From an uncultured Campylobacter sp. (GTDB lineage: Bacteria; Campylobacterota; Campylobacteria; Campylobacterales; Campylobacteraceae): 64,000 bases of DNA. Both the position numbers and the translations under genes were made by a program. The notes below the pieces were generated by a model. The model had not been told where the DNA came from. It did not search any database and saw only the letters and a list, made by a program, of their open reading frames with translations. The stretch is taken from NCBI GenBank assembly GCA_934728065.1, contig CAKVDW010000009.1, positions 1 to 64,000 of the forward strand, read 5' to 3'. How positions within the stretch are numbered: position 1 is the first letter of the stretch; the number at the start of each line of letters is the position of its first letter. Shown here piece after piece: positions 53,374-62,760 of the stretch.

Positions 53374-54261
53374 GTGCCTTTAATTATACCTGAAAAAATT
53401 CCAGCTTTTAAGCTTTTAAAAGACTTTGTTTTTGTTATGGGCGAAAAAAGAGCGACCCACCAAGACATTCGTCCCTTAAAGGTGCTGATTTTCAATCTAA
53501 TGCCTACAAAGATAGAAACTGAAAATCAGCTCCTTTCTTTGCTTGGTAACTCGCCCTTGCAGATTGAAATCACCTTGCTTAAAACAAAAAGCTATGAGAG
53601 CAAAAACACGCCAAAAAGTCATTTAGACAGCTTTTATGTAAGCTTTGATGAAATCAAAGGCACAAATTTTGATGCAGCCATTATCACAGGTGCGCCCATA
53701 GAGCATTTAGACTTTGAAAAGGTGCGTTATTGGAATGAGCTTTGTGAGATAATGGATTATTTAAGAAAACACTCCACAAGCACAATGTATATTTGCTGGG
53801 GGGCTATGGCTGGACTTTATCATTTTCATAAAATCAAAAAAATCCCCTTGAAAAAAAAGGCTTTTGGAATTTTTAAGCATATTATAGTCAATGATGACTT
53901 GCTTTTAAGCGGTCTTGATGAGCTTGTAAATTTGCCACACTCTAGGAATTCAGGCATTGATGAAAAAGCCATTCTTAAAAACAAGGATTTAAAAATTTTA
54001 CTTCAAAGTAAAAAATGTGGCACAGCTGTATTAAAGGATAGAAAGGATATTTTTATACTCGCTCATCCAGAATACTCCAAATTCACGCTTGATGAGGAGT
54101 ATAAAAGGGATTTAAACAAGGGTTTAAAGATAGCCAAACCTAAAAACTACTACAACAAAAAACACAAGGCTGTGTTAAGTTGGCGCAGCAGTGCTTCGGT
54201 GCTTTTTAGTAATTGGCTTAACCTAGTCTATCAAGAAACACCTTTTATTTTAGGAAAATAA
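53374..54261 (+). CDS. metA: Homoserine O-acyltransferase
   Basis: This enzyme activates homoserine for the methionine branch. The 295-aa protein has the glutamine-amidotransferase-like core with the nucleophile Cys in [13 protein letters not shown], plus [14 protein letters not shown] and [14 protein letters not shown] carrying the catalytic His and Glu. Acetyl- versus succinyl-specificity cannot be read safely; pairing with MetY suggests acetyl. The start is GTG at 53374 after AAAGGAAAAGCT. Confidence 0.93.
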   Translation: MPLIIPEKIPAFKLLKDFVFVMGEKRATHQDIRPLKVLIFNLMPTKIETENQLLSLLGNSPLQIEITLLKTKSYESKNTPKSHLDSFYVSFDEIKGTNFDAAIITGAPIEHLDFEKVRYWNELCEIMDYLRKHSTSTMYICWGAMAGLYHFHKIKKIPLKKKAFGIFKHIIVNDDLLLSGLDELVNLPHSRNSGIDEKAILKNKDLKILLQSKKCGTAVLKDRKDIFILAHPEYSKFTLDEEYKRDLNKGLKIAKPKNYYNKKHKAVLSWRSSASVLFSNWLNLVYQETPFILGK

Positions 54262-54263
54262 TT

Positions 54264-54833
54264 ATGAACAACAAACTTACCGTCAATGCCTTTTTATTTG
54301 ATGATTTTACAAGCCTTGATTTATTCGCTCCTATTGAGCTTTTAAGTAGGCTTGATAATGTTAAATTCGTTTATCTTTCACTTGGTGGAAAAGAGATTAA
54401 AAGCGCACAAGGGTGCGTGATAAAAACAAATGACTTTAGTGCCTTTGTAAAAGATAGCATCTTGCTTATACCTGGCGGACTTGGCACAAGAGCTTTGGTT
54501 GATGATGAAGTGATAATCAACTCCTTGCAAAATTTAGCTCAAAAATCCTCATTTGTGCTTTGCGTTTGCACAGGTTCAGCACTTTTGGCAAAAACCTCGC
54601 ACCTCAATGGCAAAAAAGCTACAAGCAGCCAAAAAGCCTTTGAATGGGTAAAAAGTCAAAATTCAAGTGTTTTGTGGCAAGAAAATGTCCGTTTTGTCAA
54701 AGATGACAATATCTACACAAGTGCTGGTGTAAGTGCTGGTTTAGATATGACACTTGAATTTATCAAGGATAATTATAATTTAAACAAAGCAAAAGAAATA
54801 GCCCAAATCATAGAGTATGATTTTAAAGGCTAA
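54264..54833 (+). CDS. DJ-1/PfpI-family protein
   Basis: The 189-aa protein has the conserved nucleophile Cys in VLCVCTGSALLAK, the early acidic residue in PIELLSR and the DNIYTSAGVSAGLDMTL block. These place it with ThiJ/DJ-1-type and AraC-N-terminal-like proteins. Possible roles are deglycase, isonitrile hydratase or stress protein; the substrate is unknown. It starts 2 bases after metA and so shares the met transcript. Confidence 0.82.
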   Translation: MNNKLTVNAFLFDDFTSLDLFAPIELLSRLDNVKFVYLSLGGKEIKSAQGCVIKTNDFSAFVKDSILLIPGGLGTRALVDDEVIINSLQNLAQKSSFVLCVCTGSALLAKTSHLNGKKATSSQKAFEWVKSQNSSVLWQENVRFVKDDNIYTSAGVSAGLDMTLEFIKDNYNLNKAKEIAQIIEYDFKG

Positions 54834-55139
54834 TTATTTTACGCTTCTTTGCACCCATTCTCCGTATTCTTTGCTATGACTTGTTTCAAAGATAGTGATT
54901 TCAGGTAATTCATAACTATGCTGTCCTAAAAGAAAGCGTTCTATGTCGTTAATGTTGTTTTTCGTGCTTTTAAAGCTCAGCAAATATTCTTTTTGTTTGC
55001 AAATTTCGCCTTTCCAAACATAGTTGCTTTCCACCTTTGTTATTTGCACGCAGGCAACAAGCTTTTTTTCAAGAAGAATCTTACTCAAAGTTTTGGCTTC
55101 TTTCTTGTTAAAAACTGTGGTTTGAATGATGACAAACAT
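54834..55139 (-). CDS. cutA: CutA1-family divalent cation tolerance protein
   Basis: The 101-aa protein has the CutA1 pattern: ACVQITKVESNYVWKGEI, EYLLSFKS and the end SYELPEITIFETSHSKEYGE. CutA1 proteins are trimers linked to copper tolerance in E. coli, although the function is unsettled. It is convergent with the DJ-1 gene (abutting stops). Confidence 0.88.
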   Translation of the reverse strand: MFVIIQTTVFNKKEAKTLSKILLEKKLVACVQITKVESNYVWKGEICKQKEYLLSFKSTKNNINDIERFLLGQHSYELPEITIFETSHSKEYGEWVQRSVK

Positions 55140-55284
55140 TGTTTATCCTTTTTTAAAATTTATTTTGTAAGTATAGCATTAAAATTTACAAAAAATTAAA
55201 AAATAATCAAAAAATTTATCCGAATTTAGATATTAGAATAATTAATTATTTTATTTTAGAATAAAATAAAAATACTATTTTAGC

Positions 55285-55297
55285 AAAAAAAAAAAAA
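55285..55297. repeat. A13 homopolymer upstream of the cytochrome c/TorA genes
   Basis: Thirteen A in the sense strand, 87-99 bases before the cytochrome gene start, in very AT-rich DNA. It may act as a length-variable promoter element. Confidence 0.8.
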
Positions 55298-55383
55298 TAC
55301 ATTTTACTTTTATGAATAATTAAGATTAAAGATTATAAAATATTAATGTATAAAAATAAAACATAAATGTAAAGGAGGACAGA

Positions 55384-55953
55384 ATGAAAAAACTCTGTTT
55401 GTTGTTTTTAGCTTGTGCAAGTTTTGCCTTTGCTAAAAATGTATTCAGCGACAAGGTTGTATCGCTTTATTTTAACAAGGGCGACACGAAAGTTGCAGGA
55501 AGATTACTGCCAACTAATGCCTTTGAGGTGCTAAAAACGGAAGGCGACAAGGTTTTACTTAGAATTTCAGGCTATGTAAATCCAAAAGCACCCTCTGTTC
55601 TTTATTTTAACAGCACTCAAAGAATAATGGTAGCGGCTTTTTCTAAAAACACTCCACCAAAGCTTAAAAATGTCGTCAATGCTGGCAAATACAACAAAGC
55701 CACGATAGAAGTTTGGGCTGATAAGCGTGAATTTGTAACAAGCAACAAAGAAATGTTCGCTCGGGCAAAAACAATTTATATGGAAAATTGTGGCATTTGT
55801 CATACCGCTCACAAGGAAAGAGAATTTACGGCAAATCAATGGCCAGCCACCTTTAACGGAATGGTAATTAGAACAGGCATTGATAAAGAAGACCGTTGGC
55901 TCATCATACAATACTTACAAAAAAATGCAAAAGACTTCAAGGGAGGAAAATAA
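55384..55953 (+). CDS. Monohaem cytochrome c, partner of the TorA-like reductase
   Basis: The 189-aa protein has a short signal peptide (MKKLCLLFLACASFAFA). Its C-terminal class I cytochrome c domain contains one haem motif CGICH with a distal Met in WPATFNGMVI. The N-terminal half (20-120) is beta-rich and unassigned. AAAGGAGGACAG precedes the ATG. It directly precedes the molybdoenzyme gene, so it most likely supplies its electrons in the periplasm, as in the C. jejuni TMAO/DMSO reductase pair. Confidence 0.85.
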   Translation: MKKLCLLFLACASFAFAKNVFSDKVVSLYFNKGDTKVAGRLLPTNAFEVLKTEGDKVLLRISGYVNPKAPSVLYFNSTQRIMVAAFSKNTPPKLKNVVNAGKYNKATIEVWADKREFVTSNKEMFARAKTIYMENCGICHTAHKEREFTANQWPATFNGMVIRTGIDKEDRWLIIQYLQKNAKDFKGGK

Positions 55954-55954
55954 A

Positions 55955-58474
55955 ATGTTAGACAGACGAAAATTCTTAAAAACAGCAGCAGGTTTAAGTG
56001 CGGCTTTACCACTTTTGCCAAGCCTAGCTTCAGGCAAAAGCATACCCTCAACAGCTATAAATTCAGGACTTGTTAAAAACGGTTCAGTAATCACTGCTGC
56101 GCATTGGGGCATTTTAAAACTGACCATTAAAGACGGTAAAGTAACCAAAAGTCAGCCTTGGGAAAAATTTCAAGATACAGACAATCCGCTTTGGTATTAC
56201 ACCCAAGATATGATTTACAAATCCCGCGTGCGCCACGCTTATGTGCGAAAATCCTATCTTGCAAACCCAGATAAGCCAAAACCAGAGCTTCGTGGAAAAG
56301 AAGAATTTGTCAAAGTGCCTTACAAACAAGCCATTAAGCTTGTAGCAAAAGAACTTCTTAAAACAAGACTTCAAAAGGGCAATAATGCTATTTGCGCTGG
56401 AAGTTACGGCTGGAAATCCACAGGCAACTTTCACAACGCTCGCGTGCTTTTGCACCGCTTTATGAATGTAACGGGCGGTTTTGTGGGCGTTACGGGAGAT
56501 TATTCAACAGGTGCAAGCCAAGTTATTATGCCTTATGTTGTTGGTTCTATCGAGGTTTATGAGCAACAAACTTCGTGGGACAACATTTTAGAAAATTCAA
56601 AATATGTTGTCATTTGGGGTGCAGACCCACTTGCAACCATAAGAATAGCTTGGACAGCAAATGACCAAAGGGCGATGAGATACTTTGAAAAATTAAGAAA
56701 AAGCAAGATAAAAGTCATTTGTATAGACCCTGTTCGCACTCAAACAGCTAAATTCTTAAAGGCTGATTTAGTCCAACCTCGTCCAAATACAGATGTAGCG
56801 ATGATGTTAGGAATGGCAAGTCATCTTATTTCTGTAAATAAAGTCAATTACGAGTTTTTGGAAAACTATACCACAGGATTTAAGAAATTCAAAGCTTATT
56901 TGGATGGAAAAACCGACAAGATTGTAAAAGATGTCAAATGGGCAAGTAAAATTTGTGGTGTTGATGAAAATACTATCAAAACCTTAGCCGAAACATTCTA
57001 CGATAATCCTACTATGTTGATGAGTGGCTGGGGTATGCAAAGAGCGCACCACGGCGAGCAACCGCACTGGATGCTTGTAACCCTTGCAGCAATGCTTGGG
57101 CAAATCGGCACAAAGGGCGGTGGCTTTGGGCTTAGCTATCACTACTCAGGTGGGGGTGTGCCTACTTGCAAGGCTGGCATTGTTGGCGGTATTTCTGCTG
57201 GACCTGTTGGAATTTGGGCAAATGGCAAATTTAAGGGTATGCCAAAACAAAGTGCTGCACTTGGAGGTGCTGAATGGCTACAAGATGCCTCAAGCTTTTC
57301 TTTCCCTCTTGCAAGAATAGCCGATGCGCTTTTACATCCGGGCAAAACCATACAAGCAAATGGCAAAACAATCAAATATCCAAATATGGACTTTATTTAT
57401 TGGAGTGGAGGCAATCCGCTCGTGCATCATCAAGACACCAACACAAATGTTAAGGCGTGGAGAAAGCCTAGAACAGTGGTTGTCAATGAAATTTATTGGA
57501 CACCAACAGCTAAAATGGCGGATATTGTTTTACCTGCCACAAGCTCTTATGAGCGAGATGACATAACTATGGCTTCTGATTATTCAAACCGCTATATAGT
57601 TCCTATGAAACAAGCTGTTGAACCTGTTGATGAGAGTAAAGACGACTACACTATCTTTGCTGATTTATGTAAAGAGTATGGAGATAGCGTGTATAAAGCC
57701 TTTACTGACGGAGGCAAAAAACCTATAGACTTCATAAAAGATTATTACAACGGAGCTTTAAAGCAAACTCAAGCCTTTGGAGAAACCTTTGCTACACCTA
57801 TGCCAAGCTTTGAGGAATTTTGGGCGAAAAATGAGCCTTTTGAATTTGAAGTTCCAGCCGAAAATTTAGAATGGGTTCGTTTTGCTGAATTTATTGAAGA
57901 CCCGATTTTAAACGCCTTGGGAACTGATTCTGGCTTGATTGAAATTTACTCAAATGCCATTGCAAAATACAAATACAACGACTGCAAGCCTCACCCAACT
58001 TGGTTTGAACCAGCTGAATGGCTAGGCAATGCCACAGCAGCAGCACCTTTTCATTTGCTGACAAATCACCCAGAAAACCGCTTGCACTCTCAAATGTGCC
58101 ACACTTCTTTGCGAGAAAAATACACCGTGCAAGGTAGAGAACCCATACTCATCAACACCAAAGACGCCAAAAAACTAGGCGTCAAAAACGGCGATGTCGT
58201 GCGCGTGTTTAACAAGCGCGGACAAGTGCTAGCAGGTGCCGTGGTGAGCGATGACATAATGCAAGGCGTTGTGAGACTTTGCGAGGGCGGCTGGTATGAC
58301 CCTGATGAAAAAGGACTTTGCAAATACGGCAACGCAAATGTGCTGACTATGGATATACCAACTTCTAAGCTAGCAAATGGCAACTGCGCTCACACAGGGC
58401 TTGTGAATATCGAAAAATTCAAAGGCGCATTGCCAGAAGTAACCGCATTTAGCGCACCAAAAGGGGCGGTTTGA
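55955..58474 (+). CDS. TorA-like periplasmic molybdopterin S-/N-oxide reductase
   Basis: The 839-aa enzyme has a twin-arginine signal (LDRRKFLKTAAG) and lacks an N-terminal Fe-S cysteine cluster, as in the DMSO/TMAO reductase group. GDYSTGASQVIMPYVVGS places the Mo-ligating Ser, and EVYEQQTSWDNILE, WGWGMQRAHHGEQP-like and RLHSQMCHTS blocks fit TorA/DorA/BisC. The ATG at 55955 with AGGGAGGAAAATAA is used in place of 55880. It reduces TMAO/DMSO-type acceptors with electrons from the cytochrome upstream. A strong hairpin follows. Confidence 0.88.
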   Translation: MLDRRKFLKTAAGLSAALPLLPSLASGKSIPSTAINSGLVKNGSVITAAHWGILKLTIKDGKVTKSQPWEKFQDTDNPLWYYTQDMIYKSRVRHAYVRKSYLANPDKPKPELRGKEEFVKVPYKQAIKLVAKELLKTRLQKGNNAICAGSYGWKSTGNFHNARVLLHRFMNVTGGFVGVTGDYSTGASQVIMPYVVGSIEVYEQQTSWDNILENSKYVVIWGADPLATIRIAWTANDQRAMRYFEKLRKSKIKVICIDPVRTQTAKFLKADLVQPRPNTDVAMMLGMASHLISVNKVNYEFLENYTTGFKKFKAYLDGKTDKIVKDVKWASKICGVDENTIKTLAETFYDNPTMLMSGWGMQRAHHGEQPHWMLVTLAAMLGQIGTKGGGFGLSYHYSGGGVPTCKAGIVGGISAGPVGIWANGKFKGMPKQSAALGGAEWLQDASSFSFPLARIADALLHPGKTIQANGKTIKYPNMDFIYWSGGNPLVHHQDTNTNVKAWRKPRTVVVNEIYWTPTAKMADIVLPATSSYERDDITMASDYSNRYIVPMKQAVEPVDESKDDYTIFADLCKEYGDSVYKAFTDGGKKPIDFIKDYYNGALKQTQAFGETFATPMPSFEEFWAKNEPFEFEVPAENLEWVRFAEFIEDPILNALGTDSGLIEIYSNAIAKYKYNDCKPHPTWFEPAEWLGNATAAAPFHLLTNHPENRLHSQMCHTSLREKYTVQGREPILINTKDAKKLGVKNGDVVRVFNKRGQVLAGAVVSDDIMQGVVRLCEGGWYDPDEKGLCKYGNANVLTMDIPTSKLANGNCAHTGLVNIEKFKGALPEVTAFSAPKGAV

Positions 58475-58514
58475 TTTATTGTTAAATTCGCCTTTGTGTA
58501 TGCAATGCGCGTGA

Positions 58515-58573
58515 TTGGCGAAATTTCCAAAGGCACGCACCACAAGTGCGCTAAGCTTTGAAAATTTCGCCAA
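58515..58573. terminator. Strong hairpin between the TorA-like gene and psrA
   Basis: An 18-base arm TTGGCGAAATTTCCAAAG (58515-58532) pairs with 58556-58573 with one mismatch, and the loop itself contains CGCAC/GTGCG. There is no T-run on the plus strand, so it may be a processing or attenuation structure. Confidence 0.5.
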
Positions 58574-58756
58574 AACAAGCGCAGCCAAACGGCAAACTGC
58601 TAGAATTTTGACTTTTGAGAGTTAAAACAAAAGCCAAATTTAGGCGTGAAATTTACGCCATTATGAAGTTAGTTTTGCGCTTTTTATAGCGCATAAATTT
58701 AAAGCAAGGTAGCGCACAAAGCTACCTTACTCTCAATACACAAGAAAGGAAAAAAG

Positions 58757-61033
58757 ATGAGTGTTGATAGACGAAAATTCTTAAAAGGCATAGGCTTGTC
58801 TTCATTAGCCCTTAGCTGTCCTGCGACTTTGGGCGCACTTTCTACTGAAAAGCTAAAAGGCTCACACGCCTTTGTGCCAAGTATCTGCGAAATGTGCAGC
58901 ACAAGGTGCGCTATACAAGCAAGGGTTGATGATAACGGCAAGGTTTTCATCACGGGCAATCCCTACTCCAAAGGCACAGGCGCAGCCGTTTGCGCTCGCG
59001 GGGGCGCTGGGGTAAATCAGCTCAAAGACCCAAACAGACTTGTCCGCCCCATAATGCGAGTAGGCGAAAAGGGCGAAAACAAATGGAAAGAAATCTCGTG
59101 GAGCGAAGCGTATGAGTATATCGCCACAAAACTAAACGACATAAAAGCCAAGCACGGCGCGCAAAGTGTAGCCTTTGCTTCAAAAAGCGGCTTTGAATCA
59201 GGCTTTTTAAATCAATTTGCCTACGCTTATGGCAGCCCAAATATCTTTGACCACGGCAGCACCTGTCCATCAGGTTACGCCACAGCCTTAAAAAGCGTAT
59301 TTGGAGCAGGAAATTTAGCAAGAGATTTTGCTAATGCTAAATTTATGCTTAATTTTGGGCATAATGTCTTTGAAGGCATAGTCATAAGCTACGCTCGTGG
59401 CATAGCCACCGCCTTGCAAAAAGGCTGTAAAGTTGTGTCCTTAGACCCAAGATTTTCCGTGCTTTCATCAAAGGCAAGCCAGTGGATACCCATAAAGCCC
59501 GGTGGCGACACAGCCTTTATGCTCGCTTTCGTGCATACGCTCATTTATGAAGAGCTTTACAACAAAAAATTTGTCGAAAAATACACTATAGGCTTTGACA
59601 AACTCAAAGAAAGCGTGCGCGAATTCACGCCTGAGGCTATGTCAGCGCATTGTGATGTGCCAGCAAAAACCATCGTCTCTCTTGCAAGAGAGTGCGCTAA
59701 GGCTGCTCCTGCGGCGATTATCGACTTTGGACACCGCTCCACTTACACGCCAGAAGAAATAGAATTTCGCCGTGCCATAGCCATAGCAAACGCACTCATA
59801 GGCAACATTGAAGCAAAGGGCGGGCTGTTTTTCCCAAAAGGTGCAAGCCTTTACAACAAACTTGCAGGCGAAAAGGTTGCCCCTGAAATCAAAGGCAGTG
59901 CCTTGCCAAAGATAGACGCCCCAAAAGCACCACGCATTGATGGGGTAGATATAAAGGGCGGAGAATTCAGCAAAATCGCTAAAACTCGCGGAATTTATGG
60001 CAAATTCCTTGACTCTGCGCTTGATGGCAAGCCTTACAAGCTACACGGAATTGTGATGACGCGTTCAAATCCCGTGATGACTATCAACGACTCAAACAAG
60101 GTTGCTGAGGCTTTAAAGGCGCTTGATTTGGTTGTTTGCATTGATGTGTATTTATCAGACACCGCTCAATATGCTGACATAGTGCTGCCTGAAAGCACTT
60201 ATTTGGAGCGAGATGAGCAATTTGTCGGCAAAAACAGCAAAAATCCGGGCTATCAAGTGCGTCAAAAAGCCGTTGAAACCATAGGCGACACAAAGCCTGT
60301 GTATCAAATAATGAAAGAGTTAGCGGATAAAATGGGCTTTGGTGAAGCCTTTCCTTACAAGGATATGACAGATTATCGCTTTAAACAAGCCGCAAACGAG
60401 CCAGAGGCTATGGCTGAAATTTTGGATAAGGGGCTTGTAAGCTACGGAATTCCACTTTTAGCAAGAGACAAGGCAAGCGTGGAGCAGTTTTTAGCCAAAT
60501 ATCCAAATTCAAAGGAATTCATCGATGAGGACTTTGAGCTAGCCAAAGTGCTTGAATGCAAAACCACAAGCGGTAAAATCGAGCTTTTTGACGAGGAGCT
60601 TGAAGCAGCTTGTGGGCGCGGAGGGTTGCATTATAATGACCCTAAAATGAAACGAAATGATGAATTTTATTTCATTCAAGGCAAGGTTGCCGTGCATACA
60701 AACGGACACACCGCAAATGTGCCTTGGCTTAACGAACTGATGAGCGATAACGCCGTTTGGATAAATGATAAAATCGCCAGAAGTTTAAATTTAAAGAAAA
60801 ACGACCGCGTTAAAATCACCAGCAAAGTGGGCGAGCAAATCGCTACGGTGCTGCCGACAAAGGGCATAAGAGAGGATACTCTTTTTGGGTATTTTGGCTT
60901 TGGGCACACAAGCGCGACTCAAAAGCTCTCTTTCAACAAAGGTGTCAATGCAAGCGCGCTTTTACCACACTCTATCTCGCCTGTATCTGGCACTGATGTG
61001 CATACCATAGGCGTTAAGATAACAAAAATTTAG
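58757..61033 (+). CDS. psrA: PsrA/PhsA-type molybdopterin oxidoreductase catalytic subunit
   Basis: The 758-aa enzyme has a twin-arginine signal (VDRRKFLKGIG), an [4Fe-4S] motif C44-x2-C47-x3-C51 with Cys79, and Cys170 in DHGSTCPSGYA as the likely Mo ligand, typical of polysulfide, thiosulfate and arsenate respiratory reductases. The following PsrB and NrfD-type genes complete the complex. Substrate choice between polysulfide, thiosulfate and tetrathionate cannot be settled. I do not recall this operon in C. jejuni reference strains. AAAGGAAAAAAG precedes the ATG. Confidence 0.88.
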   Translation: MSVDRRKFLKGIGLSSLALSCPATLGALSTEKLKGSHAFVPSICEMCSTRCAIQARVDDNGKVFITGNPYSKGTGAAVCARGGAGVNQLKDPNRLVRPIMRVGEKGENKWKEISWSEAYEYIATKLNDIKAKHGAQSVAFASKSGFESGFLNQFAYAYGSPNIFDHGSTCPSGYATALKSVFGAGNLARDFANAKFMLNFGHNVFEGIVISYARGIATALQKGCKVVSLDPRFSVLSSKASQWIPIKPGGDTAFMLAFVHTLIYEELYNKKFVEKYTIGFDKLKESVREFTPEAMSAHCDVPAKTIVSLARECAKAAPAAIIDFGHRSTYTPEEIEFRRAIAIANALIGNIEAKGGLFFPKGASLYNKLAGEKVAPEIKGSALPKIDAPKAPRIDGVDIKGGEFSKIAKTRGIYGKFLDSALDGKPYKLHGIVMTRSNPVMTINDSNKVAEALKALDLVVCIDVYLSDTAQYADIVLPESTYLERDEQFVGKNSKNPGYQVRQKAVETIGDTKPVYQIMKELADKMGFGEAFPYKDMTDYRFKQAANEPEAMAEILDKGLVSYGIPLLARDKASVEQFLAKYPNSKEFIDEDFELAKVLECKTTSGKIELFDEELEAACGRGGLHYNDPKMKRNDEFYFIQGKVAVHTNGHTANVPWLNELMSDNAVWINDKIARSLNLKKNDRVKITSKVGEQIATVLPTKGIREDTLFGYFGFGHTSATQKLSFNKGVNASALLPHSISPVSGTDVHTIGVKITKI

Positions 61034-61042
61034 GAGGATACT

Positions 61043-61615
61043 ATGCCAAAATATGCAATGATTTACGATGCGCAAAAGTGCATAGGCTGTCAAAGCTGCA
61101 CCATAGCCTGTAAAAGCGAAAACAATGTCCCTGAGGGCTTTTTTCGCTTGCAAGTGAAAATCAAAGGTCCCTTCGGCACTTCGCCAAATTTGCACTTTAA
61201 ATTTGAGCGACACTCTTGCGAAATGTGCGAAAACACGCCTTGCGTGAGTGTGTGTCCGACAAAGGCTTCTTTTGTCGATGAAAACGGCATTGTGGATATA
61301 GACCAAGATAAATGCGTGGGCTGTTTATACTGCGTAGCTGCTTGTCCTTACAAGGCTCGCTATGTAAATCCCATCACCAAAACGCCTGATAAGTGCAATT
61401 TCTGCAAGCACACGCATTTGAAAATCTCAGGCGAACCAGCTTGCGTGAGCGTGTGTCCTACCGATGCGCTTGTATTTGGGGATTTAAACGCTCCAAATGA
61501 TAGCATTCATCAAATTTTAGCGCAAAAACCGCATTTTACGCGCAAGGCACATTTAGGAACAAAACCAAAACTTTTTGTTTTACCAGAAAACAAAGGAGGA
61601 ATCAGCTATGAATGA
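61043..61615 (+). CDS. psrB: PsrB-type four-cluster ferredoxin subunit
   Basis: The 190-aa protein carries four [4Fe-4S] cysteine motifs: [37 protein letters not shown] and CNFCKH with CVSVCP. It passes electrons from the membrane subunit to PsrA, on the periplasmic side. No Tat signal of its own, so export is with PsrA. TAGGAGGATACT precedes the ATG. It overlaps the next gene by 8 bases. Confidence 0.93.
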   Translation: MPKYAMIYDAQKCIGCQSCTIACKSENNVPEGFFRLQVKIKGPFGTSPNLHFKFERHSCEMCENTPCVSVCPTKASFVDENGIVDIDQDKCVGCLYCVAACPYKARYVNPITKTPDKCNFCKHTHLKISGEPACVSVCPTDALVFGDLNAPNDSIHQILAQKPHFTRKAHLGTKPKLFVLPENKGGISYE

Positions 61616-62564
61616 GATTTGGGGAAGTTACGAGCTAGGGCTTGTTTGGGGTTGGGCGATTGCCCTTTATCTTTTTTTAGCAGGACTTTCATCAGGAGCG
61701 ATGATGTGCGCTTTAAGCGTTGAATGGCTTAATCCAAACAAAAAAAAGCCTTGGGACGCCTTTGTAGAAGCGGGCGTGCTTATCGCGCCTGTGGCTATTG
61801 TCGTGGGTTTGCTGATACTTGTTTTTGATTTGACAAAGCCTTTGAGCTTTTATCAGCTTTTTATCCACTACAACGCGAGTTCTGTAATGTCGCTTGGGGT
61901 GATTTTGCTGCTTTTATACACGCCTTTGTGCGCTCTTTATGCGATTTTGCGTTTTAGAAGCACGCTTGAAAATGGCTTTTTGGGTGCGCTCATTAAAAAA
62001 TGCGCTGGAATTTTGGACTTTTTAGAAAGCAAATCCTTGTGGCTTGGAAGATTTATCTTTGTGCTTGCCGCTGGTGTGGGCGTTTATACGGGCTTTTTGC
62101 TCTCAGCCATTCAAACCTATCCGCTTTTTAACAGCCCTATTTTGCCGATACTCTTTTTGGCAAGTGGGATTTCAAGCGGGATTGCTGCTTGTATTTTCTT
62201 TGGAATTTTGTGCTTTTCAAAGGACATTTCAAAGGACAACACCAAAACCTTGCTGATGGCTGATTTGCGTGTCATACCCATAGAATTACTTTTGCTTTGT
62301 GCCTTGTTTTTGGGGCTTTATTTTCAAGGCGGCGATAAAGCTATCATCGCAGTAGCTAGCCTAAGCAGTGGTTCGTGGGCTTTTGTCTTTTGGCTTGGTG
62401 TCATCGGGCTTGGTATCGCTACGCCTACACTTATCGCTTTAACAGCACTTAAAAACCACGCTTACAAGGTGAATTTCATCTTACTCAACTCACTTGCCGT
62501 GATGATAGGCGTGTTTGCCCTGCGTATGTTTATCCTTTATGCTGGACAAGTTTTTGCCGCTTGA
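61608..62564 (+). CDS. psrC: NrfD/PsrC-family quinol-oxidising membrane subunit
   Basis: The roughly 318-aa protein has eight to nine membrane helices ([20 protein letters not shown] at the start). The NrfD/PsrC family takes electrons from menaquinol. The ATG at 61608 with AAAGGAGGAATCAGCT is preferred over 61575. Last gene of psrABC. Confidence 0.9.
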   Translation: MNEIWGSYELGLVWGWAIALYLFLAGLSSGAMMCALSVEWLNPNKKKPWDAFVEAGVLIAPVAIVVGLLILVFDLTKPLSFYQLFIHYNASSVMSLGVILLLLYTPLCALYAILRFRSTLENGFLGALIKKCAGILDFLESKSLWLGRFIFVLAAGVGVYTGFLLSAIQTYPLFNSPILPILFLASGISSGIAACIFFGILCFSKDISKDNTKTLLMADLRVIPIELLLLCALFLGLYFQGGDKAIIAVASLSSGSWAFVFWLGVIGLGIATPTLIALTALKNHAYKVNFILLNSLAVMIGVFALRMFILYAGQVFAA

Positions 62565-62626
62565 TTTGCGCACAGTCCTTAAACAAGGCAAAAACTCATC
62601 TTTGCAAACTCCATTAACAAGGCGGT

Positions 62627-62660
62627 GTCATTGCAAATTTCGCCCCTCATTTGCAATGAC
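62627..62660. repeat. 12-bp perfect inverted repeat after psrC
   Basis: GTCATTGCAAAT and ATTTGCAATGAC flank a 10-base loop. No T-run follows on the plus strand. It may be a terminator or another small dispersed palindrome; a related but imperfect stem (GAATTTG/CAAATTC within ATTGC/GCAAT) is at about 24870-24906. Confidence 0.55.
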
Positions 62661-62723
62661 AAAGATTATCATAAAGCCTTTTTAAATTTCTGCCAAAAAC
62701 GCTTAAAAATGTGAAATTTATGC

Positions 62724-62729
62724 TATAAT
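62724..62729 (+). promoter_or_regulatory. Extended -10 of the DUF945-like gene
   Basis: ATGCTATAAT with the hexamer at 62724-62729, 31 bases before the ATG, followed by AAAAAAGGACAAACA. Confidence 0.6.
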
Positions 62730-62760
62730 AAAGCCCTAGTTTCAAAAAAGGACAAACAAT

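Noticed and set aside
53798-53803. G6 run in metA as a possible phase-variation tract
   Set aside because: It encodes the conserved CWGA active-site stretch and is too short to be a likely contingency tract; the frame is intact.
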